Part shown: positions 34,490 through 48,703 of the stretch, in pieces
How the letters are laid out: every line of letters begins with the position of its first letter
Position numbering within the stretch: position 1 is the first letter of the stretch
Assembly (NCBI GenBank): GCA_963693085.1
Contig: OY856412.1
Span: 1,125,939,244-1,126,003,243 of the forward strand
DNA from: Alisma plantago-aquatica
Lineage: Eukaryota; Streptophyta; Magnoliopsida; Alismatales; Alismataceae
Length of the DNA stretch: 64,000 nucleotides
Direction of reading: 5' to 3'
The notes under the pieces: generated by a model
Told to the model about the DNA's origin: nothing
Seen by the model: only the letters and a program-made list of their open reading frames with translations
The model's database searches: none
Program-made: the position numbers and the translations under genes

Positions 34490-35590
34490 GGTACACCCAA
34501 CCACAACCCCAACCTTAATATTTTTCTCTTCCTCAAGCAAATCTCAAACTTTGGATGGTAGGTATGCAACTATTGTGGGTAAACATAGTCATTGAAAGTG
34601 TTCATCTTGGCCTCGAGTTCTTTTTCACTGCCTGATGATCAATCATTAGTTGTGGTCCAGTCCTAGGGCGGTTGTTGTTGCTAGAAGGTTGGAGGTTTAG
34701 GTAGGGAGAAAGACTTTCAAACCTCTTTCTGTGCATTGAAACAACACTTTGAATCTACTTGGAAGTTGATGATGATATGTTGAATGCATGTTAGCATCTC
34801 GTAAAGGTTTCCCATGTCAAATTTCGGGGCATGTTACTCAGATTGAGGAGGTTTCTAGAAAGAAGTAGGCACCTCAGTGTGGGGTACATCCTGATGTGGA
34901 ATGTCATGGAAGGTTTCCCCGACATGCTGCTCATCGTCCTGAAATCATGGCATCCATGGTGTCAAAGAAGAGGTGCCTACAACACTGTGTGCCTAATGTA
35001 TGTTTCCCTGAGTGTCTAGGACAAAAGCGTCCATGTTAAACATCTGACCTGCAAATCGTGCATTCACCAATAGTAAAATCTTGTGCCAGTTCTCACCAAA
35101 GATGTAGAGAAACCCTTTGTTGTCTGCCTTGATCACTGCAACATGCATGAGGTAGTCCAAGTCTAACTTGGACCACATAGCTATGTCCTTCATGAGGGTG
35201 TATTGGTCATTTCCAACTCCAATATGATGCACAGTAAACATCATCATGTCGCTCATTAGCATGAAATTGTACTGCCTTTTGAAAGAGTTGTGAAAGTGAC
35301 GAATTATGAGGTTCTCCACATTCACCTTCCTCCTCATCATGGCACACCACAGAATGTAGTGGTTAACCATGCTGACTGCCCCTTGACTGTCCTGCTTCTC
35401 CAAGAGGTAGTTCACGATCACCCAATGCACATATTTGAAGTGTTGGGTTATGGATGTGCGAGGACTTGGTGGAGCTAGCAATGTATGTATCTTCCCTTGT
35501 TACCATCTTCTAGGTGTGATGGGTGTTAACCTCACTATCACATGTCTCGATCTGCCCCCTGGACATCTCCATGTAGTCATCGACGGAGTG
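34490..35590 (-). pseudogene. Plant-transposon-protein-like ORF, C-terminal half (broken)
   Basis: A frame from about 35481 to 34993 reads QHFKYVHWVIVNYLLE ... LWCAMMRRKVNVENLIIRHF. It resembles the corresponding region of the long ORF in the Tat-type element (IIHKLVACLLF ... MWHIMEGRVINLRRFLMN), a layout I associate with the ATHILA/putative plant transposon protein family. Left of 34993 the frame continues through several stops as a Pro/Gln-rich tail to about 34500. Just upstream (35590-35490) the frame is open but for a stop near 35500. It probably joins the N-terminal half at 48703-47955, with inserted LTR elements between. No pol or Ulp1-like sequence follows before copia 1. The family call is by eye only. 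Confidence 0.5.
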
Positions 35591-38500
35591 TGTAATAACC
35601 CAAGTTTTAGGGTTTTGTCACCCAATATGATGTTGAAGGACTATGAATATTGTGTAGATGATTGATCCCAAATTGAGTAATTGGTTATTCAATTGTTGAT
35701 TCTTGTCAAAATAAAATTCCAATTTATGATTATGACACATAATTTATGTCAATTACGAGGAATATATTTATCTAATCCAATTGGTTAATTATGTGCTTAT
35801 ACATCCATTCACGATATACATGAATATCAATAGTTCATTAAGAACTCGAGGTTGTATCATGACCACAATAAGTGCATTGAAGTGGTTTGGTTACAACTTA
35901 AGAAATTGATCATTATCTTTGACCATCTACTCCTATATCGATGTTATTGAAAGGAATCAACTAATGGACAAACATGTGGGACTCCAAATTGAATAAATGT
36001 ACTTTAGGATATTATTAGTATATGCCTAAAGCTTCATGAACGAATGAGGTTCCTATTTAAGGTTATGCAAGTGTTAAATATTAGATATTTTGATTAAAGG
36101 GGAAAGTCCAAATGATTTTAGAATACAGTCGAGTGACCAATGCAATATGTTTCATGATACCATTAGGTTGATGGGATGTGTGGCACCCTACCAACCACCA
36201 CTCTGAAGAGGTGAGACTACCTAGTCATCCCTGACTTCCGAGAATGGAGGAACAAAACTCCCTTGAAGTGGCAACTGATCCGATCAAAATGGAGTGATCA
36301 TAGGAAGTCTCCTTTGAAAAACCATGATTAGAACAACTACAAACAGACTGACCCCTCACTCATCCCTCTCGGTGACTAGATGAGGGAGAACAATACCCTC
36401 TCTCTCTTAGTGGCTTTTAAAGAAGGGGGACATTGATGATAGGAGAAGATGGACATTTAAGAAGCAAAGTTTGGCACAAAGGTAGACCACCATAGAGTTC
36501 TAGAATTATTTCTATAATGCTTACAAATGTCGATTGTAGACCTGACTCATTGGATGACTACAACTCTAGCTGATCAGAGACCTAGATGGGAGATCCATCT
36601 CCTGGCACCTTACCTAATCTGGCAATGGGATCTGCTTTGTGACCAGGCCACTGAGGATCTGGATGTTCTTGGTGCCATGGGGAAACACAATAGGTATAAG
36701 CCATGATCGCAAGCTCTTCACAACCATGGAGCTTCCCGCACCCCAGAAAAATCATCTATGAGGCTCCCAACCTCCACAACAAAGGCAAACTACCACCACA
36801 GACACAGTAGTTCAGATGGGAGCATCTTTAGGACGATTTTATAGAAATGGAATGAATGCATTGAATATGAGGGAGCATCTTGAATCTCTAGATGGCCTTG
36901 TTCTGATCAAGAAGACTGGCGCTTCTTCCTGGTTCATGTGGTAGCAGCAGGAAGGACCAAGATGCCCTATAGTGCCAAACCCCCCTTCAACCATCCCTAC
37001 TCATTACTTCATTGTGAAGGTCAGGTCTTTCTCCTTTTTAATCTCTGAGATAATAGAAACTTGGGGATAGATTTGAGATTGAGCTCACATGTCTAACCTT
37101 GAGTTAAAGGTACCTCCTTGGATGACACAATGATTTCAACACCCAGCACTGACTCTTCCCCTTTCTGACCTTCACCATGGCAGTGCCCAACTAGCTAGCC
37201 TATGACTCCACCGTTGGACTGAGAAGGGGCAGGGAGACAGACAAATTCCTATTCTCTTCCTTCCCCTGCAGTGATGCTTCATAGTGAGATGAGGACACAA
37301 ACCTTTAGAGCTAGAATCTCGCCAAAATTTCTATCTCAAATTGATGATCAGAAACACAGAGGTAGGGCGATCGACAAACTCTGGCTTGGGTGAGAGTGAG
37401 AAGACATGAGGATAGATTAAGAACCAATTTCAGACTCCATCTAGTTTAGTTGGATCAGTGCAAACCAAGTGGGAGTTGTGTGCTCCCTCTCCAGGGCCAT
37501 ACGACAACCAATCATGATAGCCACCTGGATATCCTACGACTCAGATAATATATCAAAAGGTAAATATCTCAATTAACATACATAGAAATTCGATTAAAAA
37601 TAGTTCCCTTGGTCAATAAATGACCCAAAAATAGCCACAAACTTTGAAAAAGTATATTCTTTATTATGGAACCCCTATATCAGACTTTTGAGACACTGAA
37701 ATCAATAATATATAACTTGGATGAGAATGATTCATTTAAGTGGTACAATTAGTATATGATGTATACTAAATTTGAGAAAATATCATTGTAACCTAATATC
37801 ATGTGAAAACTAAATATCATAGCTGATCAAATTATTAAGCAAAATTATTAGGTCTTTCCACATTAATGTTGAAGTAGATGCTTTTGGTCTCATATTAATT
37901 ATGAAAATAGACCAATCATTAGAAAATTACGAAAATTGAGCCAGAGCTAAATAATGACCTTTAGATTAGTACAAAAATATCATAAACCAGTTAAGTTCAG
38001 TTTGAACCTAGATTTGGCCTAAACCCTAAACTGGACCTAAATACCATTAATAATGGTGAACCTTATATTGACGATGAATATTTGTTATTAATCAGGTGGT
38101 GACCAGATTGCTAGATGATCAAGGATGCATTAAGAAATATATGAACTCAGGTACGTGGATACAGTTATATGACTAGTTTTACTTGATGATATAAGTATGT
38201 GCAAAATTTTAGAAGATCCACTTTAAGATCAAACAATTCTATCAAATTGAAGCTTATCCCCCTACTTGCTTGCATTTATTTGCATAAACTTGCTTGGATG
38301 TGCATATATTATGGTACTCGTCTGCCTTAAACATTAGAACATTAAAGAAAGAAAATGAAATGTAGTTATTGATGGTGTTCATTAATATCCCTATTAGAGA
38401 GGGAAAGTATTAATGTTGACTAGAACCTCCCAAATGGTACATGGTATGCGGGGAGATCCCTAATGGTACAAGGTACACAGGGAATGGGCCCAATAATATA

Positions 38501-39022
38501 TGGGATGTTGTGCTAAGTACACCATAGTAATACATGTTCATTGAAATATGATTAATAACTTGGGCTTACCTGATTCTCTACCTTAAATAAAATTTTCCTT
38601 TTCTTGCCTTCTTTCTTAAATTATTTTAAGTATGCCATCACAATATTTATATCATTTCAACCACATGCCATCTTTATGTTGATTTATCTGTTTCATGTCT
38701 TTTCTATGTTCGTATCTAGAATGGGAGAAAAGATAGGAAGTGATCAGTGTTCAGGTTGTACCTATTATGTAGATCCTAGTTAGCATACATGTTCATAGAC
38801 TTTTAAAACTTTCTTTTAAATTATATAATGTAAGTTGTATAATCCATGTTGTAAATATACATGTTCAATGCTGAGAAATGTTACGGTGTATGTCTTTATA
38901 GTTGAATGTTCATATATGCGTATGTTGCTTCCACATCGCTCTCTGATATAATTGCTAATGTTTTCATATTTATCCTCTTTGTCCTTCTAAGTCTTGAGAT
39001 GGTAGAATCTAGGGACATTACA
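35591..39022 (+). repeat. Orphan Ty3/gypsy LTR, plus orientation
   Basis: Begins TGTAATAACCC, ends GGGACATTACA and is followed at 39023 by GAGTGTTATAGCCAGC. That looks like the common CAGAGTGGTATCAGAGCC LTR/primer junction with a short deletion. The rest of this element is missing; another LTR starts at 39091. The block at about 36180-37540 is less AT-rich but shows no gene. Confidence 0.6.
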
Positions 39023-39090
39023 GAGTGTTATAGCCAGCTAGCTAGTCCTCAATAACGTGTTGGCCCTGATTCAATAGGCAAAAGTGAAGG

Positions 39091-42000
39091 TGTAACGACC
39101 TCAGTTTTCAATTACCCCCCAATTAAGGAAGGACAAAAGCTCAGAACCACTACCTAATTTTTTTCCAAAGATCCAAATTTTAATCAAATAACAAGTATTA
39201 GAAAATGATTTCATTAATTCATAATTATTGTTTAAAAAATGCTTACATGAACTTTCAATGTGAGAATTACAATATATGAGAAGAAGTGTCTACTAATCCT
39301 TATTATTTTGTTTAATGTCTTCATGTAATTAGATTTTCCATCATACCTTGATGTCATCATAGTTAAGCATGTACCTAAAAACACAGTGCAACCAAAAGCG
39401 TAGATAAATATAACAAGTTATATTGTGTATGAGAGGTGCATCCAAAAGTGTGCAAGTAAACTATCAACATATATTCCATCAAATACTTGAAAATGAGAAC
39501 TGGCATTTTAGTCACATATTCTTCCTTTAGGTGATACACATAGTGGCATTATAATTGAACAGAACTAAATAAACATCCAATAGTTCATTTGTTCAATCCT
39601 CAAGAAACACTCAAAAACTGATGGCAAACTAATTGCAGTTAGTCATAGGTGTAAACACGTACCTCAATGGTGAGCCATGTAGATTAAGCAATCATATTTC
39701 AAGCATATTATTCAATCAACAAGAAAAATAAAAAATCCACATTTTAATCTTCATGAATCTAAATCCTAAAGTGTCACTATATCATTAATCACATTAAACC
39801 CTACTCGGTCCTAATCCTGGGCTTTAGAGTTTGGATGAACAATAGGGGTACATACCCTATTTCCATCACATAATACTTGTTTAAAGTTATTAATCCATAT
39901 TACTCATCACATGTAACCCTATTACTAAGTTCATCTTATCTTTCAATATGATCTTGATCATGTTAAATCATCACTATATTGCACATCATTATATAATAAC
40001 ACAAAAGAGTAGACTTTTAATCTTTCCAACATTTTAATATCCAATCCAGGGTTTCCATTTATTAATCTTCACTTAAACGCATATATTACCCTACTTTTAG
40101 ATAAAAAAGAATAAATAGACTCTAAAACTATTTTATTTGGACTCCTCTAGATTTTCTGATCGATTTGGTATATAGGTTCACTGAATTTGGTCAATCCTGA
40201 TATTTTTTGTGATTTTTTCAAAAATCATGGTATTTACCTTTAGTTATGGCCATGTGGCTCCCTCCCATTGCTCCATACTTAAAAAGACCCAGCACCACTC
40301 TACAGTGCATCTCAAGCCCTCAACCCACTGGTTCAAAGATGGTTCATCTTTTAGCCCGACCGATTGTCACCTTCCTGGTTCATGTGATTCATGTACAACG
40401 CCCACAGCACTTGGGTCCAACGACACTGCCATCCTTCCCTCAATTGATAGACCAACAGTCTAGGATTGCAGCTACACCCGACCTAGTTGGCTCCTCACTA
40501 ACCTGGGGCAAGAACCTAAACCTTGGCTCAACACATGTCCTAGTGTGGCCCTCACCTGTTCTGTTGGCACAACGTGATCCGACCATCATCCTGAGCTCCT
40601 GTCCTGAAGACATCGACTGGGGCTTTGATTTCCTAGAGGAAGGATGGTAGTACAATGAAGTTCGGTCTGCAACTCTAGTTTGTTTCCCTCCACATTGGCC
40701 TAGAACTCCATCTTTCTCATCTAGATATGAAAGACGGTCAAACATCCTTGGTTTAGGGATATGTCATGTCGCTGCTGCCACCAAGTCCCATACTGGCTAT
40801 GAGGGGGAGTTCTATAGTTCTGGCCAATACAAGCTCATGTAAAAAGAACATGGACTGTCTACAAGTCCCTCTATGGTACACGAGGGTTTTGGGTGTCATC
40901 GTGTGGAGACAAAGGCTATAGGATATCCTATTTATGCAGACTCGAGAAGGAATTCTAATGGTTCCAAGGACATGAAAAAGGGAGAGAGAGAGAGAGAGGA
41001 TCAAGTTCCTTCCTAATATCAACTACATTCCATCATTATGGTTAATAGACACACACATGACTACAACACCCTCATTACCTCTTTCTAATTTCTCTCCACC
41101 TCTCACGGTTATGACAAGCCCCAATGGGAAAAGCATGTACAATTATCACTAGGACCATATTCGATAAATGACACATATTCATACCTTCCTTACTTTCCCT
41201 TATATGAAATCTCTTAGGTTTATTATAAATCAAAAAGGAAACACCACTTTCTTATTAAGTCTTGGTTTTGGTAACAAAAGCCATCAAGGAAAAGCACACA
41301 ATTACATATCACTTTATGGGATAAATGGATTATTCTTTTTTTCTCATTTGTTATATCCCTTAAAGTAAATATTGGAACTTTTTAATGTTATCCCAAAATT
41401 TTTGTTGCCAAACTGGCTACATAATTACTCTTTGAATTATCTAACACACCATACACTTTATTTTCTTTTGGAAACTTTTATATTATCTTACATTTCAATT
41501 GTCCAATAGTTAACAAAATCATCATCCTTTATTTAGGCTCAAAAAACTCTCTTTTTGAGAGTATTCCACATAATTCCATATTTAAAATAGCAATTGTTCA
41601 TTACTTTTAGAAATCTCTTTATTATTTGATTTTCCTCTCTTTCTTTATCTATCAATGGATTATTAAAACCAGTAAACTACATGAGATCTATTCTATATGG
41701 AGTATTTGCACTTTCATATCATAATTTCCAAACAAGATACATAGAGAACATATTTTTAATGTGTTCGTCATATTACATTATTTCCAATCAAATATATTAA
41801 AACATGGAAAAACTAGATCATAACATCCTTTCCTCATTTTAGGAATTTTTTCCTCAAATTTAACTAGTCATTCAGGAAGACGGTATGAGATAATTTCCTC
41901 ATATATTGGTTTTCAGAAAACTACCCAACATATTTTATTTATGTGATATTTCCTTTTATTTCTTTAATTTGTTCCACAAGGACCTATTTGCAAATAAAAT

Positions 42001-42148
42001 AATCTCATGGGCCTTTATATGGGTCATGGGTTTCACCATGCACCAATGGTCACTTCATTATTCTCTCAATTGTACCACTAAGGAGTTTACTTAGCAATTC
42101 ATGCATTATGTTTATATAATTCAATTTCACTCAATTGAGGATATTACA
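39091..42148 (-). repeat. Left (3') LTR of the ORF-less element
   Basis: 3,058 bp, TGTAACGACC to GATATTACA on the plus strand. It has a (GA)n run at 40980-40998. The small open frames at 40209-40745 recur partly in the other LTR and have no domain. Confidence 0.72.
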
Positions 42149-45026
42149 TTCACCCCTCCTTAAAAGAAATTTTGTCACCATAATTCACACCCATTAAGGT
42201 TAAAATAACTCATCTTAATTTCACAACTTAGGGTTAGAAACCCTTCCTAGATAACTTAACAACTTTTATTGATATGCAAATTCCACACATTATTATCGTG
42301 ATTGGTACTCGAATTCAATTCAAGGTATAACCACATCCTTAGTAATTTTATGATACCATTATTTTGTGATTATGTTGTCATTTGAGATTTTAATTTCACT
42401 TGGTGACTGTCATTTCTAGGTTTTCCAACCTATTTTTCATTTATTTTCACATAAGGGTGAGGTAACACCTCAAACCCTGCATCATGTCATTAAGTTCAAA
42501 TTAAGGTATTCATTATTGTATGTAAATTTTTATCACAACACGTGTCTACCCAATATCTCTCCCTCATAATGGGATGAAATAAGCATTTGGCTGTAGCTCA
42601 AAACAAGTTCATCACATTCTAAGAGCAGAGATGTTGTATCCACACATTATCTCAAAACTTCATAATTAAGGATGAATCATTCTCAGCATGACTCTAAACT
42701 ATACATAATTTTCAATTACACTTCTTTTTTGTATTTCATGAAGTCAAGTGTCCTTTTCACTCTTGATTTTGTACATAACTCCTCTTAAGATTTCATTATT
42801 ACATGACTTCTTTGTATCTTTTGCATTTCATCTCATGTACCATGAGCCTTAGCCACTTCCTTTCGAGCTTTTAGGTTATAGGTACTTTTTGGAGTGATCT
42901 CATCCTTATGCATCTACGGAGTGCTTCTCACATTCACCCATTGGGCCACTTGAACATCATGAAGGTGGCCAATCTCCTGAGACATGGTCCTCAGGAAACA
43001 TAGATGTAACCTCCCGACCAGATGGTCTTGTGCATACATGGATCAATCAACTCCTAATCCCATCAGTCCCATGTACCTTCAATACACCGTACTTGACCTT
43101 AGGATTGACTTATAGCTCTACCCTTCCCAAGGGTTTCTTTGAGATATTACCACTTTAACCATTTTCAAGAACATTATTTTCATATGTAATTCTCTATACT
43201 ATATCTCCTCAATCTCTTATGATGCTCATTATTCACTTTGTATTCCCTCACTAGACTCATTGCAACATTTCTCTTTCGGGCTTGGTCTCATACTTTCAAC
43301 CACTGTCATAGTGAATTTTCCTCCTCATGTCCCTTAGAGATGGCATACTTGGGTTCAAAGAATCATACTTAATATATGTGCTCTCATAATTTTATATTTG
43401 GTGACATTCATGTTACCTCAATTTTTAAATTGATATATCATCTCACCCTTCTAGGGAAGGTCCTAATCTAGGGTGCTTTCATGGCTCACAGGAGGAAGTT
43501 AGGCTCTCTAGCCATTACATGACCTCAAGGTATAAGGTTTTTCCTCCACCTTAGGTCCTTTCCCACTCTTTGGTTGACCCGCCCCAGGTCGAGACACTAA
43601 CCCTAGGATTCCATATTTTCATCTTTTTAAGTAACTTAAATAAGTATTTCTTATTTTAACCCCTCCACCCTATCCTCTTTTCTCAATGATGTGCCCTCTC
43701 TTTAGGGGAGCCTCTTTATGTGGGACCTCTCTTTAGGGTTTGGTCCCTTCAATGGACATTCATAGACCATCCTACCATGTATTGTCCTAAGGTGATCTTC
43801 CTATTCTAGCCTGATCACCCATCAACCGATGATGACTTTATTCACCCCATTCTCTTCAACTCACCAAAGATGATATAGGGTTTGAGCAGGTTACATCCAT
43901 AAATGCATTATTCATAGGCTTCTTATGTTTCTTAAACATAATCATGCATTTTCTTCTCTACTTAATCTCTGTGGGACACTCCCTTTCTAGAATATTCATG
44001 TGAGGAATCCTCTCTCTAGGATTTTGTCATTGTAGTGGACATATCATGACCATCCTATCATTTCTTGGTATATTATGGCCTTCCTTTCCTAGCTAGGCCT
44101 CATCATAACCATCTTATCTTGGCTTGGTCTATTATGTCCTTCCTTTCCTGGCTAGGCCTCATCATGACCATCCTATAATGGCTTGGTATTGGTGATCATC
44201 CTATCCTAGCTTGATCACTTTCACTTACATCCCACTTATATCTCTTACATCCACTAGAGACAGTTGAGCAAGTTATTCTTATATAATGTGATAATCATAC
44301 ATTTCTTAACACTTTTCTCACTAATGCCTTTTTTACACATTCACACATGCATGGAGACTGAGTCACTTAACTCATTTACCTATATTCTTATTATTCCTTT
44401 CTAAAGTTCATATAGGTAAGTTATTATATCACCACACTATTCTCATTTCTCATGATTGGGTTTTAGGGTTAGAGACTACGCCCTATATCTTAGCATTTCT
44501 ATATATGTCCCTTGACCCACTAGGTTTTCCTAAATCAACCCTAGCTCCATATATAATTTTCCCTTGTAACTCACACAACCTTTTTTTTCACTTTTTCATT
44601 ACTTCTATATTGCATGTATGTTATTAATTCACATCAAATGTACATTATTATTTTCACATCACAACACCTATATATTAATTGGTAGAGGATTCCTTAATCC
44701 AACTTTAGATGAGGAGAGAAATTACTTTTTGGGTTTATTAAGCAAAGAGGATGAGAATTGGATGAATCAAGATGAGAAGAAAACCTAAATGTATTTTACT
44801 TTAGGAAAAATCATCCAACTCTGGCCATGCAGGATGCAAAGGCTCGGAAGTCGTCGTAAGCTGACTAGCAGCGCATAGGATAGTATTTCCAGCCCCTGGG
44901 TCATGGTCCCTTCTAGACACCATCATCTTTAGAAAATGTCCTAATAGTTCCCTCATTTTTCTATAGATTATTTGAGATTGTACACTATTAATTATTATTT
45001 GACAAATCTGGGGCTCTGATACCAAA
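42149..45026 (-). other. Non-coding internal region with short tandem repeats
   Basis: No gag, RT or integrase motif in any frame I could follow. At 44040-44217 a unit of about 59 bp (CATCATGACCATCCTAT ... CTAGCTAGGCCT) occurs three times with substitutions, and looser related blocks reach back to about 43730. Primer site at 45012-45024 and polypurine tract at 42149-42162. Confidence 0.6.
45012..45024 (-). other. Primer-binding site, initiator tRNA-Met type
   Basis: The minus strand reads TGGTATCAGAGCC, two bases from the LTR start at 45027. Thirteen bases match the complement of the initiator tRNA-Met 3' end. Confidence 0.82.
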
Positions 45027-47953
45027 TGTAACGACCTCAATTTTCAGCAACCCGCAATTAATGAAGGTCAAGAAGATGAGATCCATTATCTAATTTTTTT
45101 TTCAAGGATCTAGATTTTAATCAAAGAACAAGTAATAAAAAATAATTAAATTAGTTCAAAATTATTGTTTACAAAATATTTACATGAACTTTCACCATGA
45201 GAATTACAATATATGAGAAGAAGTGTGTATTAAATCCTTCTTACTTAGATTAATGTTTTCATGTAATTTGATTTGTCCATCATATCTTGATATCATCATA
45301 GTTAAGCATGTACCTAAAAATTCCATGAAACCAAAAGCATGAATTAGTATAACAAGTTATACTCTGTGTGTGGGGTGCATGCAAAAGTGTGCAAGTAAAC
45401 TTGCAACATATATTCCATCAAATACTTGCAAACAAGAATTGGTATAGTATTCACATATTATTCCTTTATGTGATACTCATAGTGGAATTATAATTGAAAT
45501 AAACTAAATAAAAATCCACCAGTTCAGTTGTTCAATACTTAAGAAACACTCGAAAAACACCAACAAACTAATGTGGTTACTAATAGGTGTGACCACATAC
45601 CTCAATGGTGTGCTATGCAAATTATGAAATCATACTTCAAGCATATTCTCCAATCAATAAGCAATCCACATTTAAATTTGCATGAATGTAAATTCTAAAG
45701 TGTCACCATCTCATTAATTACATTAAACCCTACTTGGTCCTAATTCTGGGTTTTAAGGTTTGGATGAGGAATAACAATACATACCCTATTTCCACCGCAC
45801 AATACTTGATAAAAGTTATCCATATTAGTCATCACATGTAACCCTAATTACTAAATTCATCTTATATTTTCATTATGATCTTGATCATGTCAAATCATCA
45901 TTATATTCCATGTCATCATACAATAACACAAAAGAATAGATTTTTAATTTTTCCAAAGTTTCAATATTCAATCTAGGATTTCCATTTCTTAAACTTCACA
46001 TAAATGCATATATTACCCTACTTTTGGATTAGAAATCATAACTAGACTATGAAACTATTTTGTTTGGATTCCTCTCATTTTTCAGATCGATTTGGTATGT
46101 AGGTTTACCATATTTGGTAAATCCTAGTATTTTCTATGATTTTTGCAAAAGTCTGAGTAATTAGCCTCAATTATGAATCATGTGACATCCTCGCATTGGT
46201 TCATATTTAAAAAGACCCAGCTCCACTATAGGGCACAACTCAGGCCCTTAGCCCGCCGATTCAAAGTTGGTTCATCTTTTAACTTGACTGGTCATCACAT
46301 TCCTCATTCGTGTGATTCTTCTACGATGCCTATGACGCCTAGGTCTGATGACGTTGCCATCCTACCCTCTATTGAGCGGCCAACGACTGAGGATAGTAGT
46401 TTTGCCTGACCTAGTTGGTTCCTTACATATCGACTTCAACACCAGTAGAGCTCATCTCTTCCTTACTCCCATCAACTCACCCCACCAATCATGTCGAGCC
46501 CGACTTGACAAGGTGTAACACCTCTCATCTCTGTGAGAAGGTCGTCATGAACGAACTCGATTTGGAGTCCTAAGATGACTCCCCCCTTCTTCTTCCCTTC
46601 CTTAGCTAGCGAGAACCTGAACCTTGGCTCATCGCCCCTCCCAGAATGGACCTTGCATGTTCAGCTGGCACAACACAATCCCTCCATCACCCTGAGTTTC
46701 CGCCCTGAAGACCTCGGTTAGACCTTTGATTTCCTAGTGGAAGGATGGTAGTATGGTGAAGTTCGGCCTTTAACTCTAGTTCATTTCCCTCCACAATGAT
46801 CTTTCCTTCTATCAACATCATGATGCCTAAAACTCTGTCTTTCTCATCTAGAGATGGAAGATGGCCAGACATCCTTGGTCCAAGGCTACAAAGTGAAACT
46901 ACTACCACCAGGTCCCAGGCTGTCTATGAGGGGGAGTACTACCATTCTAGCCTATACATGCCTATGTATAAAGAACAAGGGTCGTCTGTAGGTCCCTCTA
47001 TGGTCCATGAGGGTGTTGGGTGTCATCGTGTGGAGACGGAGGCTCTAGGAGATCTTATTTATGTTTACTCGACAAGGAACCCTAATGGTTCCAAGGATAT
47101 GAAGAAGGGAGGAGAGAAAGAGAGAGGGTCAAGTTCCTTCATAATATCAACTACTTTACATAGTTATGGTTCATTGACACACACACAGGACTACAACACC
47201 CACATTACATCTTTCTCATTTCTCTCCCTCTCTCATAGTTATGGCAAGCCCCTATGTGAAAAGAATGTATAATTGTCACTAGGAGCATATTTGATAGATG
47301 ACACATATCCATACCTTCCTTACTTTCCTTTATATGAAATGTCTTAGGCTTTATTATAAATAAAAAAGAAAACACCACTTTCTTATTAAGTCTTGGTTTT
47401 GGCAACAAAATCCATCAAGGAAAAGCACACAATTATATATCACTTTATGGGATAAATTGATTACTCTTTTTCACTCACTTGATATATTCCTCAAAGTAAA
47501 TATAGGAACTTTTTAATGTTATCCCAAAATGTGTGTTGCCAAACTAGCTACATATATAATTACTCTTTTAATTATCTAACACACCATATACATTATTTTC
47601 TTTTGGAAACTTATATATTATCTTACATTTCAATTTTCCAATAGTTAACAAAATCACCATCCTTTATATATGCACAAAAAAAACTCTCTTCTATAGAGTA
47701 TTCCACATAATTCCATATTTAATTTTTCATTAATTTTAGAAATCTCTTTATTATTGGATTTTGCTCTCTTTCTTTATCTATTAATGTATTATTGAAACCA
47801 GATGATACACGAGATCTATTCCATATTGAGTATTTGCACTTTCATATCACAATTTCCAAAGAAGACATATAGAGAGCCATATTTCTAATGTATTCTTCAT
47901 ATTACATTATTTGCAAAGAAATATATTAAAATATGGGAAAATCAAGGTTATAA
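45027..47953 (-). repeat. Right (5') LTR of the ORF-less element, truncated
   Basis: Aligns with 39091 to about 41830, then ends at about 47953 where unrelated sequence begins. The partner's last 315 bp are not present. Confidence 0.68.
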
Positions 47954-48703
47954 TAGAAGGACAGTGTTGTGTGCATCCTCGGGAATGTCCAATGTATCAT
48001 AGAAATTACAAGTGATTCTGAGATTTACATCACACTGTGTATTTGTAAGGAGGTTAAGGACAACATCTGCCAGGTACCAATCGACCAGATCATGGATGTC
48101 GAGTAACACAAAGGTGACTGGGTCAACATATTTGGGGCTGATGAGATTCTATCTATCCTTACTTAGGGCTTCGAATTGTTGCTTCTATCTCATATTGCGG
48201 AAACAAGGCGTAGGAAGGATCTCTGGAAAGCATTGACGGGGGTGAAGTGTGCCTCACTGGTGGAGGTGGAGTCATGGGATGAAGTCAATTGGCATAGAGA
48301 TGATTCTCGCTTTGTAGAATCACAGTGTTGATCATCTACCGATGGTGCTAGATGTAGTGCCCCCTAGATGGGCCTGCATGGTGTCCTGTCATGGCGTGTA
48401 ATCCAGAGTCACTACGTGATCGCCACCACATTTTGCTAGAAACTTCCTCCATGCCATCTGACTCTCCGTTAAAGGTGTCCATGGGTGTAGTAGAGACATG
48501 CCTATAGTCGGGGTCGGATTCATGTGACCCAAATCTACCGAAGGTGAGAATGAGGTCTCATCCTCATAAGTCGGGTTCATGGTTCCAACGGTGGGTGGAG
48601 GGTAGAGATTGTCATGTCCTGTCGGCGAGTAAGAACTCCCTTCCCTCTTATTCCTTATCATGGTTCGTTTGAGTCCCTTGAGACCTCTCTTCATTGATTC
48701 CAT
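47954..48703 (-). pseudogene. Plant-transposon-protein-like ORF, N-terminal half (broken)
   Basis: From ATG 48703 (MESMKRGLKGLKRTMI) a frame runs to a stop at 48389 and, reading through stops, continues as FEALSKDR ... ISPKYVDPVTFVLLDIHDLVDWYLADVVLNLL to about 47955. The latter part resembles the conserved start of ATHILA-type plant transposon proteins (an RYxD-like then LG-like block). The sequence stops at the edge of the truncated LTR at 47953 and plausibly resumes at 35590. A long leader and a TATA box lie upstream. It could be an element ORF or a host gene derived from one. There is no gag nearby. Confidence 0.42.

Larger units (their letters stand above)
39091..47953 (-). mobile_element. 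ORF-less large LTR element (non-autonomous), minus orientation
   Basis: Left LTR 39091-42148 and right LTR 45027-47953 share their start TGTAACGACCTCA and long matching stretches. On the minus strand, a primer site TGGTATCAGAGCC (45024-45012) lies beside the right LTR and a polypurine tract AAGGAGGGGTGAA abuts the left one. Together these make it a minus-strand LTR element with initiator-Met primer. Its internal 2.9 kb has no recognisable gag or pol. The right LTR lacks about the last 315 bp relative to the left one, so the outer end is truncated and no target duplication can be shown. GAAGG at 39086-39090 is the left candidate. Confidence 0.72.

Noticed and set aside
40209..40745. Overlapping open frames of 84-134 codons on both strands
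   Set aside because: They lie inside an LTR, recur in decayed form in the partner LTR near 46173-46908, and show no domain.
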